Source of the DNA: an uncultured bacterium
GTDB lineage: Bacteria > Oederibacteriota > PGYV01 > Palsa-1178
Assembly: GCA_937889595.1 (NCBI GenBank)
Contig: CALAOR010000077.1
Coordinates: 1-64,000, forward strand
DNA: 64,000 bases
Direction: 5' to 3'
The position numbers and the translations under genes were made by a program. Below the pieces are notes generated by a model. That model was not told where the DNA came from. It ran no database searches and saw nothing but the letters and a program-made list of their open reading frames with translations. Shown piece by piece: positions 43,391-51,331 of the stretch; the first letter of the stretch is position 1, and the number at the start of each line of letters is the position of its first letter.

Positions 43391-45742
43391 TCAAATGTTA
43401 ACTTCCACCAGGCACGTCTTCGCCGTTGAAACAGGTATGACTGTCCCTATTATGGGTTTCCCGTCCACCTCTATTCCCTTTACCCCGCGTTTAACCTTTA
43501 TCTCATATTCGCAGCCGCGGTAAACCCTTTTTACCGTAAAATCAGTCCAGGAAGACGGCACGCGAGGCATTACTGAAAGGCCGTCAAGGGTCGGTTTAAT
43601 TCCCAGAATATACTGGGTCGCGGCCACATACATCCACGAGGCGGTTCCCGTGAGCCACGAATTAGCGCCTTCGCCGATATTCAGCCCGTCATTTGATACC
43701 ACTGTCTGGCAAAAAACATAGGGCTCGGTCTTTAAAATCTCCGCCGAGTCATTTCCCTTAAGCGGAAGTATGTTTTTGTAATATTCAAACGCGATATCGG
43801 GTCTGTTCATAACGCATTCGGCGACTATGGCCCATGCGTTCGCGTGCGAGAATATGCCGTTTTCTTTTCTTCCTGTATTGTAACGCGAAATTAAACCGTA
43901 GGTCTGGTCGTATTTATCAAACGACGGCCAGAGTTTTTTCACGCCTTCAGGCGAGGCAAGGTGTTTTTTTACGATGTCCATGCTCATAAGCGACCGTTCG
44001 TACGGCGCCGCGCCCGATATGACGCTCCATACCTGCGAGTTTAAAAATATTTTGGCTTTTTCACTTTTCTGTGTGCCTATGACTTCGCTGCCAAAACCAC
44101 GGACATACCAATCCCCGTCCCAGCATTTATCATTAATTATCGCCGCCATTTTATCCGCACGGTCGTTAAATAGTTTTTCATCCGTTGGTTTGAGTAATTT
44201 CTTTGCGAGCTGGCCTAAAAGCCTTAAAGCATAAACATAGAGACCGGCTGTCACCACAGATTCGGGTTTTTCCGCCTCCATCCAGAGGTGAAGGGTGTCA
44301 TTCCAGTCAGCCGTGAGTATAAGAGGCAGGCCGTGTGCACCTTTCATCCTTTCAGTGTAATTGACCGCGTCAACAAGGTGCTGATATATGGGCGCTTTTT
44401 TGGCGGAATCCGCATACCCGCAATCCTGCTTAAGTACGTCCATATCGCCTGTTTCCGCGATATATGCATGAACCATCTGTATTAGCCACAGGTGGTCGTC
44501 GGAAAATCCTTTCAGGTCGCCTTTGCCGCCCATGGGAAAGAACTGGTGATACGTGTCGCCGGTCTCAAACTGGCACGTGGATATTATCCTGAATATCCTT
44601 TTTCGCGCGCGCTCGGGCATCTGCGAGTTGACCGCCAGGGTGTCCTGGCACGAATCCCTCGTGCCCATGCCGCGTCCCTCTCCGTTCTCGTAAAACGAAA
44701 TGTAGCGCGACCAGTCAAAAGTGGTCTTACACTGGTACTGGTTCCATATGTTTACTACAAGGTTGAAGTCTTTGTCGGGACTTGTGACGCTGAATTTTCC
44801 GAAATATCCGTCCCAGACACCTTTTACTTTCTTTAACGCGTCCGATACGCCCTGTTCATCGCTGTAAATATCACGCAGTTGAGCCGCCTGTTCCGCAGTT
44901 TCCGCAAATCCTAAAATCACGGTTATTGTTTTTTCTTCGCCCGGATCTATGGATATTGCTGTACGCAACGCAGCGCAGCCGCTGCCTCCGCGCAGGATGG
45001 AATTAGAAAGCTTTTCCGCCGCCAAAGCCGATGGATTTGTTTCGGAATTATACATGCCTATGAATTTATCCCTTACGCATTCATAATCAAGGACTTTCCC
45101 GCTCATTCCCATGAACGCGTATCCGGGCCTGTCGCCGACATAATGTTTATTCGCGTGCATGTCAAAAGCCGGGTGCGGTTCTATGAAGTTATAAAGCACC
45201 ATGTCTTTTTCAAAGGACCCTTTGGTCAGGTGCAGGGACCACTGGATATTCCTTGATTCCGGCTCGCACCACATGGTGAACTCGGAATAAGAATATACGG
45301 AAAGATTCCTTGGTTTATCCCCAATATTTTTTATTTTCATGCTCCATACTTCACAGTCGTGGTCCGCCGGCACAAAATACGACACTTCAGTCGCCAGCTT
45401 ATCCATTTCCTGCGTAATTATGGTGTAACCCTGTCCGTGCCTGCACTCATATGAATCGGGTTTTTTCATTACAGGCTGCCATGTTGGCGAGAAATAGGAG
45501 CCTGTTTCCTCGTCTTTTATGTAAAAATACCTGCCCGGCCTGTCCACAGGCACGTTATTATACCTGTATTTTGTGAGCCTCCTGTCGCGCGGATCCTTAT
45601 GAAACGAGAACCCGCCCGCAGCCTGGCTTATGATGCCGCAGTATCCGCGCATGTTTGAAATGTAATTTATCCACGGCGTCGGTGTTGCCGGGTTTGTTAT
45701 TATGTATTCCCTTCCGTCCTCGGAAAAATGACCGTAGCGCAT
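43391..45742 (-). CDS. cbp: Cellobiose phosphorylase (GH94)
   Basis: A 783-residue cytoplasmic GH94 enzyme, close to the usual ~800. It splits cellobiose with phosphate to glucose 1-phosphate and glucose, saving ATP. The start MRYGHFSEDGREYIITNPATPTPWINYI and CGIISQAAGGFSF are hallmarks of the cellobiose-specific branch. The catalytic acid lies in TADWNDTLHLW (Asp in WND). Near the C-terminus VYRGCEYEIKV and KGIEVDGKPI complete the family pattern. It complements GH1 and SemiSWEET. It stands alone, flanked by a TPR gene and a surface lipoprotein. Confidence 0.95.
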   Translation of the reverse strand: MRYGHFSEDGREYIITNPATPTPWINYISNMRGYCGIISQAAGGFSFHKDPRDRRLTKYRYNNVPVDRPGRYFYIKDEETGSYFSPTWQPVMKKPDSYECRHGQGYTIITQEMDKLATEVSYFVPADHDCEVWSMKIKNIGDKPRNLSVYSYSEFTMWCEPESRNIQWSLHLTKGSFEKDMVLYNFIEPHPAFDMHANKHYVGDRPGYAFMGMSGKVLDYECVRDKFIGMYNSETNPSALAAEKLSNSILRGGSGCAALRTAISIDPGEEKTITVILGFAETAEQAAQLRDIYSDEQGVSDALKKVKGVWDGYFGKFSVTSPDKDFNLVVNIWNQYQCKTTFDWSRYISFYENGEGRGMGTRDSCQDTLAVNSQMPERARKRIFRIISTCQFETGDTYHQFFPMGGKGDLKGFSDDHLWLIQMVHAYIAETGDMDVLKQDCGYADSAKKAPIYQHLVDAVNYTERMKGAHGLPLILTADWNDTLHLWMEAEKPESVVTAGLYVYALRLLGQLAKKLLKPTDEKLFNDRADKMAAIINDKCWDGDWYVRGFGSEVIGTQKSEKAKIFLNSQVWSVISGAAPYERSLMSMDIVKKHLASPEGVKKLWPSFDKYDQTYGLISRYNTGRKENGIFSHANAWAIVAECVMNRPDIAFEYYKNILPLKGNDSAEILKTEPYVFCQTVVSNDGLNIGEGANSWLTGTASWMYVAATQYILGIKPTLDGLSVMPRVPSSWTDFTVKRVYRGCEYEIKVKRGVKGIEVDGKPIIGTVIPVSTAKTCLVEVNI

Positions 45743-46080
45743 TGCAAACTCCTTTTGAAAATAAATTTAAGGTATAAAACCGCTTTTGTCATGTAAATTA
45801 TAGGGAAAAGACCGGGTTTAGTCAAATAAAAAAAGCCGACGCGTGAAAACATTTTGTGTTTGGATTAAATGGTATTGTTATTATTTCATACGCCCTACGG
45901 ACCAACCTTCATAAAATCAAAAAAAATGTCCTGCGGGCTTTGCCTTCGGCAGCCACGCAGACAAAATAAACACACAAACAAATACAAAAAAAACATTTCA
46001 AAATGTAAAAAGGGTGGAGCACCACTCATATAATTATATAATATTCTCCCTCCAGCAAAGCTGGATAAAAATCCAAAATG
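45743..46080. other. Gene-free spacer between GH94 and the FGE-fold lipoprotein gene
   Basis: About 338 bases, AT-rich, with a short hairpin TCCAGC-AAA-GCTGGA near 46052 and a weak inverted stretch near 45930-45955. Nothing resembling a template repeat or reverse transcriptase was found in it. Confidence 0.5.
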
Positions 46081-47280
46081 TTAATTGCTCCTCGCAAAGC
46101 GGAAGCCTATGTCGCCGTACGCGTAGAACGTGTAGTAGAAGTAGCGGTAGCCCACCTGCAGGTAGTTCACGAGGCCGTTGAAGCTCCCGCCCCGCATCAT
46201 GCGGTTGGAACTGCTCGCACTCGCAAATCCTCTATAATCTATAGATGTGCCGGGATAACCTCCGAACAAGTCCCAGCACCATTCAAACACATTACCCGAC
46301 ATATCATAAATACCCAGCGCATTTGCTGTTTTTCCGCCTACTGCCTGTGTACTACTACAATTTGCACTATACCACGCTACAAGTCCGGTTGCTGTTGTAT
46401 CGCTATAATCCGCTGTCGCGCCGCTAGCATAATTATACGGCGTCCAACTTATCCCGTCTTTATAACTTGCAACATACTGCCACTCGCCTTCTGTAGGCAA
46501 TCTATATCCATTAGCACTCCAGTTTACATACGGATTATCAAAACTTCCTGGCATTATATTTACATTCCAGGCAAAAGCCCCGTCAGTTGAATCCTTAATC
46601 GGTGTTGTAATCCCGGCATCTGAACAATAAACAGGGGTTAAAGCTGATTTCTGACTATATGCATTACACCACACAATTACATCCCGCCAATTTACTGTTG
46701 TTACAGGCTGATATTTTGCTGCAGTAGGAGCAGCACCGGCCGTTCCGTTACTACCCTCTGCGCCAGTGTTTTGAAAGGTATATCCATTGGCAACAGCCCA
46801 CGTATATACCGTGTACCACAAATCATACGTTACTTGATACTTTCCCATCTTAAAAGTAGAAATTGTGTGGCTAAAGCTGTTTGTTCCATCAGATTGAGTA
46901 AATGTTCCACCGGGAACTGATACAATATCCGAATAAGGAATAGGTGTCGGCGCTATGGTTGAGGTATAGGTCAGTGTAACAGTTGATGTCGCTGTTATTG
47001 TCGGCGTTGCGGTTGTTGTCGGGGTTTCAGTTGTCGTAGAGATTACTGTCACCGTTTGCGTTATCGTAGCTGTATTTGTAATTGTCGGCGTTGAGGTTGT
47101 TGTAGGCAATACTGTATGTGTTGGTGTTATTGTATGTGTATATAGGGCTATTTCCGTTTGGGTTATATTGGGAGTTGCTGAAGCATCAAAATTTGTTGGC
47201 GCTTCCGGCGTATGTTTTTTTGAACATGCAAAAAGAAAAATTATTCCAATTGTAATCGCTATAATAATTGTTTTCTTCAT
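46081..47280 (-). CDS. Thr-rich lipoprotein with FGE-sulfatase fold and DGR-like C-terminus
   Basis: A 399-residue lipoprotein (lipobox FLFAC). A Thr-rich stalk (about 30-115) leads to an FGE-sulfatase domain (VSVPGGTFTQSDGTNSF, KYQVTYDLW, PVTTVNWRDVIVWCNAYS, YRLPTEGEWQYVAS, YDMSGNVFEWCWDLFGGYP). It is a paralogue of the 13956-15152 product (GLVAWYSAN shared). The last ~38 codons differ sharply from the rest: GC-rich, ending in C or G, and coding Tyr, Phe and Asn at many positions, as in variable regions of diversity-generating retroelements. The catalytic Cys pair of true formylglycine-generating enzymes is absent. The stalk and fold suggest a surface binding protein. Confidence 0.88.
   Translation of the reverse strand: MKKTIIIAITIGIIFLFACSKKHTPEAPTNFDASATPNITQTEIALYTHTITPTHTVLPTTTSTPTITNTATITQTVTVISTTTETPTTTATPTITATSTVTLTYTSTIAPTPIPYSDIVSVPGGTFTQSDGTNSFSHTISTFKMGKYQVTYDLWYTVYTWAVANGYTFQNTGAEGSNGTAGAAPTAAKYQPVTTVNWRDVIVWCNAYSQKSALTPVYCSDAGITTPIKDSTDGAFAWNVNIMPGSFDNPYVNWSANGYRLPTEGEWQYVASYKDGISWTPYNYASGATADYSDTTATGLVAWYSANCSSTQAVGGKTANALGIYDMSGNVFEWCWDLFGGYPGTSIDYRGFASASSSNRMMRGGSFNGLVNYLQVGYRYFYYTFYAYGDIGFRFARSN
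46090..46200 (-). other. Candidate DGR variable region in the lipoprotein gene
   Basis: Codons from the RGGSF segment to GFRFARSN contain Tyr or Phe as TAC/TTC at nine or more positions, and nearly every codon ends in C or G. A/T-ended codons dominate upstream in the same gene. FGE-fold C-termini are the commonest DGR targets and TAC, TTC, GAC and GGC are what adenine-directed mutation of AAC gives. No template repeat or RT is in the window. Confidence 0.5.
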
Positions 47281-47412
47281 ATGTGTCTCCCAAAATTATC
47301 AATGTAAGTATACCCCCCACCCATTATTTTGTCAAGTTTTTACCTTCGCAGAGTAAATTTGCCAAAGTCTAGTAATTAGTCATTTTTATATAACTTTTCC
47401 TCTGTCAAAGTC

Positions 47413-47441
47413 CTTGACTATAAACCCGAAAATCCTTATAC
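47413..47441 (+). promoter_or_regulatory. Sigma-70 promoter of the O-antigen-ligase-like gene
   Basis: TTGACT (47413-47418) and TATACT (47436-47441) with a 17-base spacer, 46 bases before the ATG. It lies in the divergent spacer between this gene and the FGE-fold lipoprotein gene. Confidence 0.75.
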
Positions 47442-47487
47442 TTATTAACATTCACGTCATAAATAACTTTAAAAATACGAGGTACCC

Positions 47488-49746
47488 ATGGCAAAAGAAA
47501 ATAAGAATCAGCCTAAAAAGATTATTACTGCGGAAAGCTTTGTATCCGCATGGTCGGACAAACTTGTATTCTGGTTGCTTTTGGCTACCGTAGTTGTAAT
47601 CCCGCTTTATTTTAATATCATGTCCTTTGACCAGTTTGAAATGCCGAAATTGACCTTCCTCAGGATCATAACCTGCGTCATGGCCACTCTTTGGGCCGTC
47701 AGAATATTTGAAAACGGCAGATTCGAATTCACACGCACGCCCCTTGACCTGCCCCTTCTCGGGTGGGTTATCATGAATATGGTCACAACTTTTACAAGTT
47801 TTGCGCCCCAGCTTTCATTCCGCGGCGAATACGAAAATTTCGCCGGGTCCCTTTCAAACCTGAATTATGTAGCACTTTACTTCATCGCGGTCAACTTCAT
47901 CAATACGCCCAACAGGATCAAGGCTTTTAATTACGCGGTCTTAACCGGCGGATTTTTGATCACCCTGTACGCCCTGGCGCAATTTTTTGGGTATGACATC
48001 GTACAGTGGAACGAAGGCTCCATGATAAAGGGCCGTTACTTCGCGTCCATGGGCAATCCAAATTTTCTGGGCGCCCTGCTTGCCATGGTGATCCCGGTGA
48101 ACATAGCTTTTCTCATGATAAATATGCGGGCTAAAAAATACGCCTTTGCAGCCTCCCTGTTCCTCCTATTTATCCTGGTCTACATTGCCCTGTTCGGCAC
48201 CCAGAGCCGCGCGCCGTTTCTAGCTTTTGTCGCTTCGCTTCTTGTTTTCGCTGTTTACTGGATGACCAACCTTTTCAAAAATGCGTCAAAACTGCCTGAA
48301 AATAAAGGGAAAAATGTTATTTCCATGTTGGTTTTTGAAACATCAAAACATCTTAAATTAATTGGTTTTGCCCTGGGCCTGGCCGCCATTGCCGTTATTT
48401 TAAGCGTAACCATAGGGCGTGAAGCCACTACAAGACTCTGGCACTCTGTTACAAACATGAAACAAAGCATGTCAGTATCCAGGCTTCACATCTGGATACC
48501 GGCGCTCAGGATGATAAAAGATAACCCTGTTTTAGGCACGGGCGTGGACACATTTAAAAGCGTATTCCCGAAATATGCCGGCACTAATTTTGCCCAGATC
48601 GATGGGGCAAATGTTTCTTCGCGCACTGCGCACAATGAACTTTTGAATATAGCTGCAACAATGGGGATCACAAGCCTCGGCATATACCTTCTGCTTATTT
48701 TCGCGTACGTACTTATGTGGTACAGGTCTTTTACAAGGACCGCTGACGAGGGTATGCGCCTTCTTTCAATTGCCATGTTCGCATCATTTGTGGCGTATTT
48801 TGTGCAGAACCTGTTTTCTTTCGGCGTAGCCGCCATCAACACTTATCTGTATTTGATTTTTGCGGCCCACGCCGTACTGTACTGTGAATTCTTCGGGTTA
48901 AAGAAGAATACCGTAAAACTCTATGATACCGCAAACGGGACAAACACGTTCATGAAAATCTTGCTGCAGGCCGCAGCCGTGCTTATAGGTTCGTTTTTTG
49001 TTTATAAAGCGTTTATGATATACTCGGCTGACGTCCACTACAACAAAGGCAAGATATGGGGCGGCGTCCAAAACCGCTGGGATATCGCCGTAACCGAGCA
49101 CCTAAAGTCAGTGGAAGAAGCCCCGAATGAAGTCAAATATTATGTTTATCTCGCGCTGGCGTATGAACGCCTCGCCATGGGAACCCAGGACAGGCCGCAA
49201 CAGCTGGCGCTCATACACAAAGCAGTCGACGCATATAAAAAGGGTGTGGAACTTAATCCCGGGAATTCATATTACTGGGGAAACTTGGGCCGCATCTATA
49301 CAATGCTTGCCAGGTTCGAAGACCCAAAATACTTCCAGCTGGCCTTTGAAAATTACCAGGTAGCGGTTGATAAAGCGCCTGTAACCGGGTTGTTTTATAA
49401 TAATATAGTGGAACTTTACCTGTCGGTAAAAATGCCCGACAAAGCCATGCCTTACCTTGAAAAACTTGAGCTGTATGATAAAAAACTCGCGTCAAGCTCA
49501 TATTTCCTGCTCGGTAATATTTACTTTGAACAGAAACAAATGGCGGAAGCGGAAACGGCATACAGGAAATCGCTTGATTTAAACCCCGATTTCCCCCAGT
49601 CATATTACAATTTAGGTGTTGTATGCGCCGCGAAAAAAGACCGGGAATGCGCCGTAACAAACCTGCAGAAATTTATACAGATATCCCCGGGTTCGGAACA
49701 GGAACCAAACGCGAAAAAGATCCTCAAAGACCTTGGCGTGAGGTAG
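47488..49746 (+). CDS. O-antigen ligase-type membrane protein with C-terminal TPRs
   Basis: A 752-residue protein, the only gene on this strand. About 11-12 transmembrane segments fill residues 30-500. GNPNFLGALLAMVIP and FGTQSRAPFLA match the Wzy_C / O-antigen ligase (WaaL/PglL) superfamily, and the large periplasmic loop with NPVLGTGVDTFKSVFP and RTAHNELLNIAATMG is where the family's active residues lie. From about 530 the protein has TPR repeats (AYKKGVELNPGNSYYWGNLGRIY, AYRKSLDLNPDFPQSYYNLG). Such proteins polymerise or ligate glycans or transfer them to proteins. GAGG precedes the ATG. Its closeness to three GT117 genes suggests a surface glycan locus. Confidence 0.9.
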   Translation: MAKENKNQPKKIITAESFVSAWSDKLVFWLLLATVVVIPLYFNIMSFDQFEMPKLTFLRIITCVMATLWAVRIFENGRFEFTRTPLDLPLLGWVIMNMVTTFTSFAPQLSFRGEYENFAGSLSNLNYVALYFIAVNFINTPNRIKAFNYAVLTGGFLITLYALAQFFGYDIVQWNEGSMIKGRYFASMGNPNFLGALLAMVIPVNIAFLMINMRAKKYAFAASLFLLFILVYIALFGTQSRAPFLAFVASLLVFAVYWMTNLFKNASKLPENKGKNVISMLVFETSKHLKLIGFALGLAAIAVILSVTIGREATTRLWHSVTNMKQSMSVSRLHIWIPALRMIKDNPVLGTGVDTFKSVFPKYAGTNFAQIDGANVSSRTAHNELLNIAATMGITSLGIYLLLIFAYVLMWYRSFTRTADEGMRLLSIAMFASFVAYFVQNLFSFGVAAINTYLYLIFAAHAVLYCEFFGLKKNTVKLYDTANGTNTFMKILLQAAAVLIGSFFVYKAFMIYSADVHYNKGKIWGGVQNRWDIAVTEHLKSVEEAPNEVKYYVYLALAYERLAMGTQDRPQQLALIHKAVDAYKKGVELNPGNSYYWGNLGRIYTMLARFEDPKYFQLAFENYQVAVDKAPVTGLFYNNIVELYLSVKMPDKAMPYLEKLELYDKKLASSSYFLLGNIYFEQKQMAEAETAYRKSLDLNPDFPQSYYNLGVVCAAKKDRECAVTNLQKFIQISPGSEQEPNAKKILKDLGVR

Positions 49747-49761
49747 TTTTTATAATAATAA

Positions 49762-49881
49762 TTACAAATTACCAATTACTAATGACTAATTGGATCATAA
49801 CAACAAAAAAGACGGCGTTAAGCCGTCTTTTTTGTTTATGTTCTGATGTTTAATTAGTCATTAGTAATTGGTAATTTGTAA
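49762..49881. repeat. 30-bp perfect inverted repeat flanking a terminator
   Basis: The arm at 49762-49791 is the exact reverse complement of 49852-49881 (key blocks TTACAAATTACCAATTACT and AGTAATTGGTAATTTGTAA). About 60 bases separate them, with a bidirectional terminator in the middle. It lies between the convergent ends of the ligase and TPR genes. Confidence 0.85.
49805..49833. terminator. Bidirectional rho-independent terminator
   Basis: AAAAAAGACGGC and GCCGTCTTTTTT with a GTTAA loop. The A- and T-tracts serve both the plus-strand ligase gene and the minus-strand TPR gene that converge here. Confidence 0.9.
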
Positions 49882-49888
49882 CTTTGCC

Positions 49889-51229
49889 TTAAAACGCGCC
49901 CTTCGGCGATATTTTACGCGCTTTCTTGAACATATCCTGCGATTCGGCTTTCCTGCCTTCTTTTTCATATACAGTTGCCAGGCCTATTAGCGCGTCAGCG
50001 TAATCGGAGTTTAATTCCCTGGCTTTTTTAAAGTTCTTTTTTGCGTCGGCGTATTTTTCCTGCCTGTAAAAAACCCAGCCTAAACCGACATAAGAGTCCG
50101 GGGTGGCAGGCGCGAGTTCTATGGAACGCTTGAATTCTTTTTCCGCGTCTTTTACGCGCTCTTTTTTTATGTTTATCCATTTGTAATAAACCCAGCCAAG
50201 GCCTATGTGCGTGTCAGCGATGTTGGGATCCAATTCTATGGCTTTTAAGAACCTTTTTTCAGCCTCTTCAAGCCTGTCCTGGTGGTAATGCACCCATCCC
50301 AAACCCACATGCGCGTCGCAATAGTTGGGGTCAAGTTTTATTGCGGACTTGAATTCCTTTTCCGCCGCTTCAAGCTGGCTTTCCGCGAGAAGATACATCC
50401 TGTAATATGTCCATCCCAATCCCACATAGGAATCTATATTGTTCCTGTTAATTTCTTTTACCTTTAAAAACTCGGTTTCCGCCTCTTCAAAACGGTTCTG
50501 TTTGTAATAAACCCAGCCTAATCCCGTATATATCTCGTATTCCTGGGGCTTTAAAGTCACTGCCTTTAAGAATTCTTTTTCCGCATCCTTTAAATCCCCG
50601 CGCAAATAATAAAGCCAGCCTAATCCGGTGTGGGCGTCGGCATAACGGGGGTTTATTTTTATGGCTTTTTTATGCTCTTCTTCCGACTCTGTAAGCTTGC
50701 CCTGCCCAACATAAACGCCCGCGAGCCCGAGGTGGGCGTCAGCGTAAGCGAACTTTAGGACTATCGCTTTCTTGAATTCAACTTCCGCCTGTTTGAATTT
50801 ATCCTGTCCGTAATAGATCCTGCCCATAACGATGCGCGCGCTCGCGAACTTAGGGTCTGCGTCAATCGCCATTTTGATATAAGATTCAGCTTCATCAAGC
50901 CTGCCTAACTGGTAATAAATATCGCCTACGCAAAAATTCGCGTCTGAAAAATCAGGGTTGATGGCTATGGCCTTTTTTAACTCACCCTCGGCTTCCCTAT
51001 ACTTTCCTTCGGTCGCGTAAATCCTGGCGAGGGCCACGTAAGCGTCCGGATATGTTTTTTCCTCCTTTATTACGCTTTTGCATTCCTCCACAACCTCAGC
51101 CAGCTGTTCCTTGGTGCCGTAAACGCTGCAAAGGCAGGTTGGCGGATCGGGGGTTGCGAACCTGGGGTCGTTTTTCTGTTTCTTTAAAAGTTCTTTGAAG
51201 AGTTTTATCTTGGTATCAGTTTCAGCCAC
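49889..51229 (-). CDS. Large cytoplasmic TPR protein
   Basis: A 446-residue protein with no signal peptide, made almost wholly of 10-11 TPR motifs. Most carry the consensus DAHxGLGWVYYxQxxxEEAExxFLKAIELDPN; a few copies are longer by 4-6 residues (YYRMYLLAESQLEAAEKEF, YYKWINIKKERVKDAEKEF). The GTG start at 51229 was chosen because GGAGG is five bases upstream; the longer frame has none. An unusual Cys-rich segment lies before the first repeat (DPPTCLCSVYGT). A scaffold for a protein complex, partner unknown. Confidence 0.85.
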   Translation of the reverse strand: MAETDTKIKLFKELLKKQKNDPRFATPDPPTCLCSVYGTKEQLAEVVEECKSVIKEEKTYPDAYVALARIYATEGKYREAEGELKKAIAINPDFSDANFCVGDIYYQLGRLDEAESYIKMAIDADPKFASARIVMGRIYYGQDKFKQAEVEFKKAIVLKFAYADAHLGLAGVYVGQGKLTESEEEHKKAIKINPRYADAHTGLGWLYYLRGDLKDAEKEFLKAVTLKPQEYEIYTGLGWVYYKQNRFEEAETEFLKVKEINRNNIDSYVGLGWTYYRMYLLAESQLEAAEKEFKSAIKLDPNYCDAHVGLGWVHYHQDRLEEAEKRFLKAIELDPNIADTHIGLGWVYYKWINIKKERVKDAEKEFKRSIELAPATPDSYVGLGWVFYRQEKYADAKKNFKKARELNSDYADALIGLATVYEKEGRKAESQDMFKKARKISPKGAF

Positions 51230-51331
51230 GTCATCCTCCGGGAGTATTAGTAAGAAACGTGAATATAATAGCAAGGAGACGGGTTTAAATCAATAATAAA
51301 ATTCGGGGTGTGAAACATGTTAGCGGAACTA

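Noticed and set aside
43240-43392. A 51-codon minus-strand frame (AREAKEQGIALISGMDVTKDG...) downstream of the GH94 gene
   Set aside because: No ribosome site, TTG start only, and no recognisable family; a spacer of this length can stay open by chance.
45743-46080. Template repeat of a diversity-generating retroelement next to the FGE-fold gene
   Set aside because: Read on both strands; no AAC-rich segment matching the variable region was found here, and no RT frame exists in the window.
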